In this document: piece after piece, positions 25,243-35,082 of the stretch | How positions within the stretch are numbered: position 1 is the stretch's first letter | Layout: every line of letters begins with the position of its first letter | DNA from: Mycolicibacterium boenickei | Lineage (GTDB): Bacteria > Actinomycetota > Actinomycetes > Mycobacteriales > Mycobacteriaceae | Length of the DNA: 64,000 bases | Assembly: GCF_010731295.1 (NCBI RefSeq) | Contig: NZ_AP022579.1 | Span: 1,612,001-1,676,000, forward strand | Direction of reading: 5' to 3' | Made by a program: the position numbers and the translations under genes | Notes under the pieces: model-generated | The model's input: only the letters and a program-made list of their open reading frames with translations | Databases searched by the model: none | What the model was told of the DNA's origin: nothing

Positions 25243-25866
25243 ATGGCAGGTGGAACGAAGCGGCTGCCGAGGGCCGTGCGTGAACAGCAGATGCTCGACG
25301 CTGCTGTGCAGATTTTCTCGGTGAACGGCTATCACGAGACCTCGATGGACGCGATCGCCGCGGAGGCCGAGATCTCGAAGCCGATGCTGTACCTCTACTA
25401 CGGCTCCAAGGAGGAGCTGTTCGGCGCCTGCCTGGACCGCGAGCTGACACGTTTCGTGGATGTGGTGCGCGGGGAGATCGACTTCACCCAGAGCCCCAAG
25501 GACCTGCTGCGCAGCGCCGTGCTGGCGTTCCTGACGTACATCGATGCCAACCGGGCGTCGTGGATGGTGCTCTACACCCAGGCCACCAGCTCCCAGGCGT
25601 TTGCGCACACCGTCCGCGAGGGTCGCGACCGGATCATCGACCTGGTGGCCCGGCTGCTCAGCACCGGTACGCGTAATCCTCAGCCCGACAGCGACTTCGA
25701 GATGATGGCGGTCGCACTGGTGGGCGCCGGTGAGGCGATCGCCAGCCGGGTCAGCACGGGCGACGCCGACGTCAACGAGGCCGCCGAGTTGATGATCAAC
25801 CTGTTCTGGCGCGGCCTCAAGGGCACGCCGTCGGACGCGGGCACGCAGTCCGTCACGGCGGGCTAG
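25243..25866 (+). CDS. TetR-family regulator, Rv0238-like
   Basis: The 207-residue protein starts MAGGTKRLPRAVREQQMLDA, with helix-turn-helix VNGYHETSMDAIAAEAEISK and PMLYLYYGSKEELF. The N-terminal half is nearly identical to what I recall of M. tuberculosis Rv0238, making it a backbone gene that marks the right edge of the amine island. The target is unknown. The ATG at 25243 fits a leaderless promoter; an upstream frame overlapping the RpiR gene is rejected. The TAG stop is interlocked with that of the convergent methyltransferase (CTAG). Confidence 0.88.
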   Translation: MAGGTKRLPRAVREQQMLDAAVQIFSVNGYHETSMDAIAAEAEISKPMLYLYYGSKEELFGACLDRELTRFVDVVRGEIDFTQSPKDLLRSAVLAFLTYIDANRASWMVLYTQATSSQAFAHTVREGRDRIIDLVARLLSTGTRNPQPDSDFEMMAVALVGAGEAIASRVSTGDADVNEAAELMINLFWRGLKGTPSDAGTQSVTAG

Positions 25867-26951
25867 ACGGCCACACCCTCCACGAGGCTGAACGGGGACG
25901 CCGTGTCCACGACGCGGGTCAGCCGGAACCCGGCCTCCTGGTACAGCTTTCGGTAGTCGTCCTCGGTGCGTTCTCGCGCGGCGATACCGACCAGCATCTC
26001 CATATCGGTCCACTTGGCGAGGAACTCGCGGTCGTGGTCGGGAATCACTCCTTCGATCAACAGCAGCGTGGTCCCGGGGGTCGCGGCGGCCCGCACATTG
26101 CGCAGGATCGCCAGCGCCTCGTCGTCGGGCCAGTCGTGAATGATGTTCTTCATGACGTAGGCGTCGGCGCCGGTGGGAACACTGTCGAAGAAGGACCCGG
26201 GAATCACCTGTACCCGGTCGGCCACTCCGTATTTGGTGAGCAGCTCCGGAGCGCCGTCCACCACATGCGCCAGGTCGTACAGCACGCCCTGGGCCGTGGG
26301 GGTGGCCTGCAGGATCGCGGCGAGCAGCCGGCCGTGACCGCCGCCGACGTCGGCGATGGTGCCGAACGGGCGGAAGTCGTAGGCCGCCGCCACCGGTGCG
26401 ATCGCGAGCTCGGAGACGCTGGTCATGGCGTCGTTGAAGATCGCCGCCAATTCGGGCACGGAGGCGAAGTAGTCGAATGCGCTCTTGCCCCGCAGCTTGG
26501 GGATGACGGCTTCGCCGGTGCGGACCGCGTCACCCAGGTGGCTCCAGTGCTCCCGGTGCTGCGGTGAGCCGATGAATTTCGCCATGCCGGCGATCGAGAC
26601 GGGCGCATCCTTGCGCAGGGTGTCACCCAGCGGGTTGAGCGCATAGCGCCCGTCACGGGTGCGGCGAAAGACGCCCTCGCCGACCAGGGCGCGCATCAGC
26701 CGGTTCAGCGCATCAGGGTCGGCCCCGACCCGGCGCGCCAGCTCCTCGGGGTGCAGGGGGCCTGCGGCCAGCGCGTCGGCCACCCCGAGCTGTGCGACGA
26801 CTGTGATGCCCTGGGAGAGCCATGCGCTCAGGATCATCTCCAACATCGCGGCCGGCGCCGGAACGGCGCGTTGATGCAGGCGACGCAGGTGGTGGCGGAC
26901 GCGTTCGACCGCGCGAACCAATCCGGCGGGAGGCACCTTGGCGGGAGTCAC
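25863..26951 (-). CDS. SAM-dependent O-methyltransferase (plant COMT/hydroxyneurosporene type)
   Basis: The 362-residue protein has an N-terminal winged-helix dimerisation domain (about 35-115) and a C-terminal Rossmann domain with SAM motif IADVGGGHGRLLAAI, and NIIHDWPDDEALAILRN containing the catalytic-type His. This is the architecture of O-methyltransferases for phenols, quinones and polyketides. GTG start at 26951. It shares a CTAG with the end of the TetR gene. No neighbouring biosynthetic partner identifies its substrate. Confidence 0.85.
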   Translation of the reverse strand: MTPAKVPPAGLVRAVERVRHHLRRLHQRAVPAPAAMLEMILSAWLSQGITVVAQLGVADALAAGPLHPEELARRVGADPDALNRLMRALVGEGVFRRTRDGRYALNPLGDTLRKDAPVSIAGMAKFIGSPQHREHWSHLGDAVRTGEAVIPKLRGKSAFDYFASVPELAAIFNDAMTSVSELAIAPVAAAYDFRPFGTIADVGGGHGRLLAAILQATPTAQGVLYDLAHVVDGAPELLTKYGVADRVQVIPGSFFDSVPTGADAYVMKNIIHDWPDDEALAILRNVRAAATPGTTLLLIEGVIPDHDREFLAKWTDMEMLVGIAARERTEDDYRKLYQEAGFRLTRVVDTASPFSLVEGVAV

Positions 26952-27078
26952 CGGATGACTCTATGGCGTGTTTGCTTAGGCGTCGCAACGGAACGTTGTG
27001 ATTTCCTGCACGCCAACCACTTTGGGTGGCAAGTAACCGTCAGTCGGGCGCAGTCTCATCGTTTGTGGCGATTCCCGA

Positions 27079-27084
27079 TAATGT
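27079..27084 (+). promoter_or_regulatory. -10 box of a near-leaderless promoter (CoA-transferase gene)
   Basis: TAATGT ends 7 nt before the ATG at 27092, and no Shine-Dalgarno site lies between. The remaining 26952-27078 region between the divergent genes shows no clear palindrome. Confidence 0.4.
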
Positions 27085-27091
27085 GCAAACC

Positions 27092-28450
27092 ATGCAGACT
27101 GGAACGCCTGACATCCCAGAGCTGTATCGATGGCTTGCGCCCGGTACGGGGGCGATCGACGACCCAGCCGTGGCACGGGTGACGGGTCCACGTTCCTGGT
27201 GGGGAGGGCCGCTCGATGTGGAAGGGCTCGCCCTCGGCAGTGTTCAGGCGGCGCTCACCGCCGCGGGACTGGTATGCGGACCGCAGGAGCAGTTCCACAC
27301 CGAAAGTAGTTCGGTTGCCGCGGCTTTCGCCTCTCTGGATCATCTGCGCATCGACGGCCGCAGACCGGCGGGATTCGCGCCGTTATCTGGCTACTTTCCG
27401 GCCCGAGACGGCTGGGTGCGGGTCCATGCGAACTATCCGCACCATGCCCGAGTCCTGTCGAGCGTCCTCGGCTCCGACAGCAAGGAGGGCCTCGGCGATG
27501 CGATCGCGTCGCTGTCAGCGGTCGATGTCGCGCATCGGGTTACCGATGCCGGCGGACTTGCCGTCGCTGTCAGGACGCCCCAGGACTGGCGGGAAAGCCC
27601 GGAAGGCTGTTCCGTCGACACGCAACCATGGATCCGGTTCGATCTCGTCGAGGCCCTCGGGCCTGCCCTGGAGGCCGGCCGTCGCCTTGCCGGCGTGCGG
27701 ATTCTCGACCTCACCCGGGTGATCGCCGGTCCCGTCGCCACGCGGTTTCTCGCCCTGCTCGGCGCAGATGTGTTGCGGATCGACCCGCCCGCGGTCCCGG
27801 AACTGATCGATCAGTATATCGACAGTGGGTTCGGTAAGCGCAGCGCCGAATCGGACTTCGCCGACCCCGCCCAGCGCGAGAAGCTGACAGCACTCCTGCA
27901 ACGCGCAGACGTCCTGATTACGGGTTATCGACCTGGCGCGTTGGAAAAGTTCGGGTTGGACCCGCATACGTTACGAGAGCGCTATCCGAGCCTGGTGGTC
28001 GTCACCCTGGACGCGTGGGGTGACCAGGGACCGTGGGGCCGTCGTCGAGGGTTCGATTCACTGGTTCAGGCCGCCGTCGGTATCGGCAGGCTGTATGGGC
28101 AGTTGAATGCAGCCGGTTGGCGGCCCGGTGCCCTGCCCGTCCAGGCCCTGGACCATTCCACCGGCTATGGCGTCGCAGCCGCAGCTCTGGCGCTCCTCGC
28201 CCGACGGTCTACCGACGGAGCCGGCTGGGCACACCTGAGCCTGGCACGGACGGCGCATCTCCTCATGGATCTACCAGCGAGTGGTGGTGACCGACGAGAG
28301 CTGGATGTGCCTCGCGAGGAGACCGAATCAATCTTCGGGCATTTGTCTTTGGCGTCACCACCGGTCTTCGCCCGCGGTAGCCGCATCGGCTACCGCGGGG
28401 CTCCCGGCCCATACGGTGCCGATCCGCTCGAGTGGGCGGCCGACGAGTAA
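27092..28450 (+). CDS. CaiB/BaiF (family III) CoA-transferase-like protein
   Basis: About 452 residues. The middle contains the family III CoA-transferase core LAGVRILDLTRVIAGPVATRFLALLGADVLRIDPP, then LITGYRPGALEKFG and VVVTLDAWGDQGPWGRRRGFDSLVQA. The N-terminal part (DVEGLALGSVQAAL) resembles a degenerate first copy of the fold. Family members move CoA between carboxylic acids or act as racemases. The length exceeds single-domain members (about 400), and the spacing of the expected catalytic Asp is not clear to me. Codon use looks less biased toward G/C at third positions than its neighbours. ATG at 27092 is chosen over an upstream in-frame start at 27026 because of the -10 box between them. 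Confidence 0.75.
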   Translation: MQTGTPDIPELYRWLAPGTGAIDDPAVARVTGPRSWWGGPLDVEGLALGSVQAALTAAGLVCGPQEQFHTESSSVAAAFASLDHLRIDGRRPAGFAPLSGYFPARDGWVRVHANYPHHARVLSSVLGSDSKEGLGDAIASLSAVDVAHRVTDAGGLAVAVRTPQDWRESPEGCSVDTQPWIRFDLVEALGPALEAGRRLAGVRILDLTRVIAGPVATRFLALLGADVLRIDPPAVPELIDQYIDSGFGKRSAESDFADPAQREKLTALLQRADVLITGYRPGALEKFGLDPHTLRERYPSLVVVTLDAWGDQGPWGRRRGFDSLVQAAVGIGRLYGQLNAAGWRPGALPVQALDHSTGYGVAAAALALLARRSTDGAGWAHLSLARTAHLLMDLPASGGDRRELDVPREETESIFGHLSLASPPVFARGSRIGYRGAPGPYGADPLEWAADE

Positions 28451-28616
28451 CGACGTGGTCGTCGTCACACCGCAGCGCACGGCATCGCGACCGCGACGGC
28501 GGCGAGCAGGCGAGGCCTGACACGACATGTGAGCAGCAAACCGAACTGGAGTCGGGCCCTGTCGCGGCTGCCGCCTAAAGTGGTGCGAATGTTCACCGCG
28601 ACGGAAGCGCCCAACC
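28451..28616. other. Intergenic region before the condensin operon
   Basis: This 166-bp gap holds the promoter of the mksFEB operon. A TAAAGT -10-like word occurs at 28576-28581, but I see no convincing -35 and no ribosome-binding site immediately before the ATG at 28617. No further gene is visible. Confidence 0.4.
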
Positions 28617-30083
28617 ATGCCTGAGGCGGGCATGAGCGGCCCGTCGCTGGACCAGCTCTACCAGCTCAATCGCGAGGTCGCCGACTCGCGGTCGGCGCGG
28701 CTGCTGGTGACCAACAACCTGGCCACCTACCTCACGCTGATGGAACGCCACCTGGACCGCGGCGCCAAGCTCACCGAGATCGAACTGGTCGTGCGGCTGG
28801 AACGCGACCTGGCCGACCTCGGCTCGGAGACGGACCAGTCGGGCCTGGCCCTGATCAAGTACTGGGCCAGCCAAGGTTGGTTGCACCGGATCACCGAGCA
28901 GTCCGGCGACACCGAACGCAATGTCTGCTACCTCACCTACGAGGCGCGGGCCGTGCTGGATTTCGCCCGCCGGATGCGCCGCGAGGACACTATCGCCACC
29001 GGGGGCTCGATCACGGGCATCGCGGCCGGACTCCGACGGGTGGCCGGGCAGGTCAGCAACGATCCCGAGCGCATCCGCGCCGACATCGAAGCCGAGATCG
29101 CCAAGCTGCGTGACGAATTGGATGCGCTGGAGCAAGGGCAGCGGCCCGAACCGGATCTGGTCGACGTCGAGGACGAGGCCCGCGCCATCGCCCTGCAGAT
29201 GGAGCAGATCGTCTCCGACATCGGCCAGTACGGCAGCATGCTCAACCGGATCACCACCCGGCTGCTGGATGCCTCGGCCGACACCGATCTCGGGTACCGC
29301 GAGCGCCAGCGCCAGTTGTTCGACGACTACGAGTCGCTGTTCGCGTCCCGCGAGAGCGCGTCCTACACGGCCTTCACCCGGATGATCCAGGACCCCGAAC
29401 AGCGCGCCGCGCTGGTGGCCGACATCGAGGCGGTGACCCGTGAGCTCCCACACCTCGACCCGGGCCTGCGCGAGGTGATGACCGGGTTCTTCAGCCTGGT
29501 GTCCGCCCAGACTGCCGAGGTCGGCCGGACCCGGCAGCGCTGTGCCCGCCGGATCAAGCGCTTCGTCGCCTCCGGGACCCTTGAGCACAGCCGCGGCGTC
29601 ACCCGTCAGCTCAACGATGCGTTGACCAGCGCGCACGAACTGCTGAGCGTCTCGCTGGCCGACAGCCGCATCGGCGTCGAGGTGCCGCTGGTCCGGACGG
29701 ACTTCAATTCGATTGGCGCCGTGGCGTTCAAGATCCGTGACGCCATCCCACCGTCGCAGGCCGAGTCGTCGGAGGGCGAGGTGAACCTGTCGGCGTTCTC
29801 GGCGCTGGCCTCTCAGGTGGACGCCGCCGAACTGGCCGAGTTGATCAACGGCGCGGTGGCGGCCGGTCCGTTGTCGCTGCCCGACGCGATCGGCATGCTG
29901 GACTCGGCCTACCTCGGGCACGTGATCGTGCTGTGGTCCTGGGCGCTCAAGCAGCAGACTGCCGACGGTGCCGAATCCGTTCGGGTGCGCTTCCGGTCGC
30001 TGGAGGGCGCCGACCGCGAAATCGAGATCCCCCGACTGGTTTTCACCGAGCCGATCCCTACCGTCAGCGAGAGCATGCTATGA
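28617..30083 (+). CDS. mksF: MksF/JetA-like condensin subunit (DUF3375)
   Basis: The 488-residue DUF3375 protein is the kleisin-type subunit (JetA, MksF, EptA in different naming schemes) of MukBEF-like SMC complexes. Visible features: an N-terminal winged-helix-like region ([31 protein letters not shown]), a helical central part with long charged helices (about 140-260), and a C-terminal winged-helix region ending [13 protein letters not shown]. It bridges the SMC heads. It is the first gene of a three-gene operon, and its stop overlaps the next start as ATGA (30080-30083). Start ATG at 28617, with 28632 as alternative. Confidence 0.87.
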   Translation: MPEAGMSGPSLDQLYQLNREVADSRSARLLVTNNLATYLTLMERHLDRGAKLTEIELVVRLERDLADLGSETDQSGLALIKYWASQGWLHRITEQSGDTERNVCYLTYEARAVLDFARRMRREDTIATGGSITGIAAGLRRVAGQVSNDPERIRADIEAEIAKLRDELDALEQGQRPEPDLVDVEDEARAIALQMEQIVSDIGQYGSMLNRITTRLLDASADTDLGYRERQRQLFDDYESLFASRESASYTAFTRMIQDPEQRAALVADIEAVTRELPHLDPGLREVMTGFFSLVSAQTAEVGRTRQRCARRIKRFVASGTLEHSRGVTRQLNDALTSAHELLSVSLADSRIGVEVPLVRTDFNSIGAVAFKIRDAIPPSQAESSEGEVNLSAFSALASQVDAAELAELINGAVAAGPLSLPDAIGMLDSAYLGHVIVLWSWALKQQTADGAESVRVRFRSLEGADREIEIPRLVFTEPIPTVSESML

Positions 30084-30829
30084 CCGACACCCCGGATACC
30101 TCGCCCGTCAAGGACGGCGCGATCGATTTCGATGCCCTGCCGAGCATCGACGCCGTCGAACGGTCCACCGACCAGCGTCGTGCACCCCGCTTCGACGGGG
30201 ATGTCAGCGAACTGCCCGACCGCGCGTGCTGGGCCCTGCAACACCTGCTGTCGCGCCGCTACGTCAGCAAGGACAACCACTCCGAGCTGTGGTCGTGGGT
30301 CACGCGCTATCGCACCGAACTCACCGTGCGGCTGTCGGAACTCGATATGCGACTGTGCATCTCGGACGATCACGACATCGCCTACGTCGAGCAGGCCGAC
30401 TACGAGTCGCAGTGGCGGCGGCGCTTGCTGCGCCGCGAGACCCTCAACACCTACGATTCGATCCTGGCCCTGCACCTGGCCAAGCTCATGCGGGCCGCGG
30501 CGCGCGACGAGAACGTGCTGATCAGCCGGGACGAGATCCACGAGCTGTTCGCCGGGGTGAACAACGACACCGACCGCGACACCGCCTCGTTCGACAAGCG
30601 GATCGACAACGCGATCGAGCGGCTCACCGACATCGACATGCTCGCCCGCAACCGGGAGGACGAGGACAGTTTCACCATCAGCCCGGTGGTCAACGCGATC
30701 ATGACGGCCTCGATGATCACCGAGCTGCAGCAGCAGTTCGAGCAGCTCAAGCGGGCCGCCAACGGGACCGTCGATGATTCCGACGAGGTAGCCGCACGGC
30801 TCGAGGACGAGGTGGACGCCCGTGGCTGA
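30080..30829 (+). CDS. mksE: MksE/JetB-like condensin subunit (DUF4194)
   Basis: The 249-residue DUF4194 protein is the small KITE-type winged-helix subunit that binds the kleisin. Characteristic phrases are [44 protein letters not shown] and [20 protein letters not shown]. The ATG overlaps the mksF stop (ATGA) and the end overlaps the mksB GTG start by 8 bp, ensuring stoichiometric synthesis. A longer in-frame reading upstream overlaps mksF and is rejected. Confidence 0.87.
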   Translation: MTDTPDTSPVKDGAIDFDALPSIDAVERSTDQRRAPRFDGDVSELPDRACWALQHLLSRRYVSKDNHSELWSWVTRYRTELTVRLSELDMRLCISDDHDIAYVEQADYESQWRRRLLRRETLNTYDSILALHLAKLMRAAARDENVLISRDEIHELFAGVNNDTDRDTASFDKRIDNAIERLTDIDMLARNREDEDSFTISPVVNAIMTASMITELQQQFEQLKRAANGTVDDSDEVAARLEDEVDARG

Positions 30830-33800
30830 ACCGACCAACCAGTTCTCGCTGTCGCGCCTGCAGGTCATCAACTGGGGCGTGTTCGACGGGTATCACTCGA
30901 TCCCGTTCAGCCGGCACGGCACCCTGATCACCGGATCCTCGGGCAGCGGTAAATCCTCACTGCTGGATGCGATTTCGCTGGCCTTCCTGCCGTCGCACCG
31001 CCGCAACTTCAACGCCTCCGGTGACACCACCGCCGCGGGTTCGGGCACCGGCAAACGCACCGTCGACAAGTACGTCCGCGGTGCCTGGGGCGAGCGACGC
31101 GAGGGCACCAGCCGCCAGATCATGTACCTGCGGGGGACCGGCCCGGCCTGGTCGGCCGTCGCGGTCACCTACAGCGACCGCACCGGGCGCTCGGTCACCG
31201 GGCTCGTACTCAAATGGCTTGCCGCCGAGAAGACTTCGGACCCGGGCAGCCGTTACTACCTGATCGACGACGACCGCGACATCTTCGGCCTGTGCAACCG
31301 GTGGGCGGCCAACGGCTACGACGCCGCGGTGTTCCGCGACGACGGCTGGACCGGCGGTCGCAGTGAGAGCCAGTATCTGGCCCAGCTGTACTCGAGCATC
31401 GGCATCCGTGCCTCCGAAGCCGCCCAGCAGCTGCTCGGCAAGGCCAAATCACTCAAAAGCGTTGGTGGCCTTGAGCAGTTCGTGCGCGAGTTCATGCTCG
31501 ACGAGCCCGCCAGCCTCAGCGGTGTGGAGGAGGCGCTCGAGCAGATCAACCCGCTGGTGGAGGCCCGCGGCCTGCTCGACGTGGCCCGGCGCAAGCGCAA
31601 CACCCTCGGCAACATCGCCGCGGTGCAGGCGCGGTACGCCGACGAGGCGGCCAAGTTCGGGGTGATCGACACCATCGACAACGCCATGATCCGCGATTAC
31701 GTCGACCATGTGCGGTTGGCCCAAGCCGGTCCGGAGATCGCCAATCTCGACGATCAGATCACCCAGCTCGGGGCTCAGCGCGATGAGTTCGGTACCCAGC
31801 AGCGCCAGCTCAAGAACGAGCACAACTCGCTGATGGCCCAGATCAACACCGTGACGGTGGATCTGGTGCCCCTGCAGCAACGGCTGACCGAGGCCGAGCG
31901 GATCAGCGAAGAAGTGTCGCGTAGGCGCAGTACCTACGAGGAGAAGGTCACCTCGCTGGGGCTGACCCCGCCGGACAACGGTGAGGAATTCTGGTCGCTG
32001 CGTGAGACTTTGATGGAGGAAGCCGACCGGCTGCACCGCGAACTGTTCACCGGCAACCAGCCCTACGTCGAGGCCTCGGCGAAGGAAGTCCGGGCCCGTG
32101 AGGCACGCGAGAGCGTGGAAGCCGAGCTGGAACGCGTTCAGCGGCTGGGCTCCCCACTGCCGAGGACCGAATACGAGATGCGAGCCCGCATCGCCCGCGC
32201 CCTCGACATCTCCGAACGCGATCTGGTTTACGTGGCCGAGCTGATGGAGCTCAAGCCCGATGAGTCGCGGTGGCGGCTCGCGGTCGAAAAGGTGTTGCGC
32301 GGGGCCGGATTACGCTTGCTGGTCCCCGATGCGTACATGGAGCGGGCGCTGCGTTTCGTCAACGAGAACGACATGCGCGGCCGGATCCAGTTGCAGCACG
32401 TCCAGCACGGTTCGCAGTTGCGGACCCCGCCTGCGGGCACGCTGGCCACCAAACTCCAGCTGGCCGACCCGACGCACGACAGTGCCGTGGAGGCGCTCAA
32501 CGTGATCGCGGCGGTCGGCGATTACGTGTGTGTCGACGGTCCGGGGGAGTTCACCGAGCAGTCCCGCGCGGTCACCGACCAGGGCCTGCGCAAGGACAGC
32601 GGCCGGCTATCCATCAAGGACGACCGGTCCCGGCTGCGGCCCTCGGACTACATCTTCCTGGGCGGAACGGCAGCCAAAGTCGAAGCGTTGCAAGATGATC
32701 TGACCGCCGCACAGGATGTCTACCAGGTGGCGCGCACGGCCCGTGAGCGCCTCGACGAGCACCGCGGCCAGCTGCAATCCCGGGAACGGGCCTGCCGCGC
32801 ACTGTGCGACCAGTACATGCAGTGGAGTGACATCGACACCGATTCGGTGGACGAGATGCTCGAGCGGCTGCAGGGCGAACACGATCTGCTGGTTTCCGAC
32901 AATCCCGACGCCGAACGGCTGCAACAGCGGGCCGACGATTGCTGGGAGCGCGTCGAGAAGGTCATCCAGCAGATCGGCTCGCTCAACGAGCGGGAGACCA
33001 CGCTGGACCGCAGGCGGACCGCGCTGCTGGAGCTGAGCGAGACCTTGACCGAGCGGATCGGGTCCAGCGAGTTCCCGTCGCATGCCCGCGACACGATCGA
33101 CGGCTACGCCGCCGATATCGCCCTGAGCCTGGAGTTGCTCGAACCAGAGCCCTACCGGAACGAACTGATCCGCGTAATCAGCCGTGAGCGGGACCGGCTG
33201 CGGGCGGACCGCAACCGCTCGCACGACGAATTGGCCGGCATCATGGCCGCCTACGACAGCTCGTTCCCCGACGCGATCCCCAATGACAGCGACGTGTTCG
33301 ACGAGCGGGTGCACGACTACGTGGCGTTGTGCCGTCGCATCGACGAGCGTGAGTTGCCCGATGCCTACGAGCGCATGCAACGGCTGATCACCGAGCAGGC
33401 CCCTGGCGCGATTCTGAACCTGCACATGATCGCCGACAACGAGGCCCGCCGGATCACCGAGCAGATCGCCCGGGTCAACACGGGTCTGGGTGCGGTGGAG
33501 TTCAACCGCGGCACCCGGCTGACCCTGCACGCCGGGACCCGGCACCTGGCGGCCGTCGACGAACTCAACGAGAAGGCCCAGCGCATCTCGGCGCGCGTCT
33601 CACTGGTCAGCTTCGGTGACGAGACCGCGATGTTCGAGCAGTACACCGACATTCTGCAACTGCGGAAGTTGTTGGCCGGCAACACACCCGAGGACCGTCA
33701 GTGGACCCGCGATGCGCTGGATGTCCGCAACCGGTTCGTGCTGTACTGCGAGGAGCGCGACGCCGAGACCGGTGAGGTGATCCGGACCTACAGCAACTCC

Positions 33801-34184
33801 GGTGACAACTCCGGTGGTGAGCAGGAGAAGCTGATGGCGTTCTGCCTGGCCGGGGCGCTGAGCTTCAACCTGGCCAGCCCCGACAGCAATGACACTCGGC
33901 CGCTGTTCGCCCAGTTGATGCTGGACGAGGCGTTCTCCAAGTCGGATCCGCAGTTCGCCCAGCAGGCGCTGTCGGCGTTCCGCAAGTTCGGTTTCCAGTT
34001 GGTGATCGTGTCGACCGTGCAGAACAGCACGACCATCCAGCCCTACATCGACAACGTGGTGATGGTGTCCAAGTCGGACGCGTCGGCGCCCAATGCCCGG
34101 CCGGTCGCGTCGGTCACCTCGGCGTCGATCTCCGAGTTCGCCGATCTGCGAAAGGCTTCGGGGGACGCGGTTCCGAGCGCCTGA
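30822..34184 (+). CDS. mksB: MksB/JetC-like SMC ATPase
   Basis: The 1120-residue SMC/MukB-like ATPase has Walker A GSSGSGKS (residues 38-45), a long central region rich in charged heptads (two coiled-coil arms around a hinge near the middle, about 500-620), an ABC signature NSGGEQEKL (about 995-1003) and Walker B QLMLDEAF with Asp1035/Glu1036. Such ATPases extrude DNA loops. In Wadjet/MksBEFG systems the complex recognises small circular DNA and the fourth subunit (JetD/MksG) cleaves it. Here no fourth gene follows: a 19-bp-stem hairpin begins 10 bp after the stop, and the next gene lies on the other strand. The GTG at 30822 overlaps mksE by 8 bp. Confidence 0.9.
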   Translation: MAEPTNQFSLSRLQVINWGVFDGYHSIPFSRHGTLITGSSGSGKSSLLDAISLAFLPSHRRNFNASGDTTAAGSGTGKRTVDKYVRGAWGERREGTSRQIMYLRGTGPAWSAVAVTYSDRTGRSVTGLVLKWLAAEKTSDPGSRYYLIDDDRDIFGLCNRWAANGYDAAVFRDDGWTGGRSESQYLAQLYSSIGIRASEAAQQLLGKAKSLKSVGGLEQFVREFMLDEPASLSGVEEALEQINPLVEARGLLDVARRKRNTLGNIAAVQARYADEAAKFGVIDTIDNAMIRDYVDHVRLAQAGPEIANLDDQITQLGAQRDEFGTQQRQLKNEHNSLMAQINTVTVDLVPLQQRLTEAERISEEVSRRRSTYEEKVTSLGLTPPDNGEEFWSLRETLMEEADRLHRELFTGNQPYVEASAKEVRAREARESVEAELERVQRLGSPLPRTEYEMRARIARALDISERDLVYVAELMELKPDESRWRLAVEKVLRGAGLRLLVPDAYMERALRFVNENDMRGRIQLQHVQHGSQLRTPPAGTLATKLQLADPTHDSAVEALNVIAAVGDYVCVDGPGEFTEQSRAVTDQGLRKDSGRLSIKDDRSRLRPSDYIFLGGTAAKVEALQDDLTAAQDVYQVARTARERLDEHRGQLQSRERACRALCDQYMQWSDIDTDSVDEMLERLQGEHDLLVSDNPDAERLQQRADDCWERVEKVIQQIGSLNERETTLDRRRTALLELSETLTERIGSSEFPSHARDTIDGYAADIALSLELLEPEPYRNELIRVISRERDRLRADRNRSHDELAGIMAAYDSSFPDAIPNDSDVFDERVHDYVALCRRIDERELPDAYERMQRLITEQAPGAILNLHMIADNEARRITEQIARVNTGLGAVEFNRGTRLTLHAGTRHLAAVDELNEKAQRISARVSLVSFGDETAMFEQYTDILQLRKLLAGNTPEDRQWTRDALDVRNRFVLYCEERDAETGEVIRTYSNSGDNSGGEQEKLMAFCLAGALSFNLASPDSNDTRPLFAQLMLDEAFSKSDPQFAQQALSAFRKFGFQLVIVSTVQNSTTIQPYIDNVVMVSKSDASAPNARPVASVTSASISEFADLRKASGDAVPSA

Positions 34185-34193
34185 GTTTTCGCC

Positions 34194-34247
34194 GAGTGTG
34201 CGTACAGATCGCGATTTCGCGCGAAAGTGCGATCTGTACGCACACTC
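34194..34247. terminator. Long bidirectional stem-loop (19-bp perfect stem)
   Basis: GAGTGTGCGTACAGATCGC (34194-34212) pairs perfectly with 34229-34247. The 16-nt loop contains its own palindrome TTTCGCGCGAAA (34215-34226). It fills nearly all of the 69 bp between the convergent mksB and htdX genes and has no T-tract. Confidence 0.75.
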
Positions 34248-34253
34248 GATACG

Positions 34254-35078
34254 TCAGAGGCCGGTGACCGTTGCGGTCAGGTGCGGGTAACCCTTCTTCA
34301 GGTTCCGCAGGGTCAACTCCCAGCCGTCGGCGTCGCGCTCGACGTAGAGCCCGGCCTTGGCCGGCAGTACCACGGGCTTGGCGAACCGCACCGAGTACTT
34401 GACCGCATCGGGAAGCTGTCCCTCGATGTTGGCCAGCACGGCTGCCGCACTGAACATTCCGTGTGCGATGACGGTCGGGAAGCCGAACAGCTTGGCGGCG
34501 ATCGCGTTGGTGTGGATCGGGTTGTGGTCCCCGCCGATGGACGCGTAGTTCCGGATCTGGCCCGCGGTGATGTTCAGAACCGCGTTGGGCGGCGGCAGTT
34601 TCGGCTGCTTCTGCGGTTCCGGCTTGGGTTCACCGGACAGGCTGGTCTTCTGCTGGTGCAGGAAGGTGGTCACCTGGTGCCACGCCGTGTCGTTGCCGAC
34701 CTTGAGTTCGGTGACGATGTCGACCAGCAGTCCCTTGCGGTGTTCCCGCAGGTTCTCCGCGTGGACGGCCGCGCTGACCGAATCGGTCACCTTGATCGGC
34801 CGGTACTGGGTGATGTGGTTTTCGATGTGTACCGAACCCATTGCGGCGAACGGGAAATCGAATCCGGTGACCAGCGACATCACCGTGGGGAAGGTCAGCG
34901 CGAACGGGTAGGTCAGCGGCAGCGTGTCGCCGAACCGCAGCCCGGTCACCTGCGCATAGGCGGCCACATTGGCCGGGTCGATGGGCAGGTTGTCGACCGT
35001 GACGGTGCGTGCGGGCAGGGACTCGTCGCGCGGGATGAACGGCAGGGCGCCGACGACGGCACGCAGCATGTTGTTCAC
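34254..35078 (-). CDS. htdX: (R)-specific enoyl/3-hydroxyacyl-thioester dehydratase HtdX
   Basis: The 274-residue double-hotdog MaoC protein has the hydratase-2 catalytic motif in the C-terminal hotdog: YASIGGDHNPIHT with Asp184 and His189. The N-terminal hotdog is non-catalytic. Rv0241c (HtdX) performs dehydration of 3-hydroxyacyl thioesters. It follows fabG4 with a 4-bp gap, so a ketoacyl reductase and a dehydratase are made together, and thiolase FadA2 diverges: three consecutive activities of fatty-acid elongation or degradation. Confidence 0.92.
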   Translation of the reverse strand: MNNMLRAVVGALPFIPRDESLPARTVTVDNLPIDPANVAAYAQVTGLRFGDTLPLTYPFALTFPTVMSLVTGFDFPFAAMGSVHIENHITQYRPIKVTDSVSAAVHAENLREHRKGLLVDIVTELKVGNDTAWHQVTTFLHQQKTSLSGEPKPEPQKQPKLPPPNAVLNITAGQIRNYASIGGDHNPIHTNAIAAKLFGFPTVIAHGMFSAAAVLANIEGQLPDAVKYSVRFAKPVVLPAKAGLYVERDADGWELTLRNLKKGYPHLTATVTGL

Positions 35079-35082
35079 GTGC

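Noticed and set aside
34185..34253. A jetD/mksG nuclease gene after mksB
   Set aside because: Only 69 bp separate mksB and htdX, filled by a stem-loop; no open frame exists.
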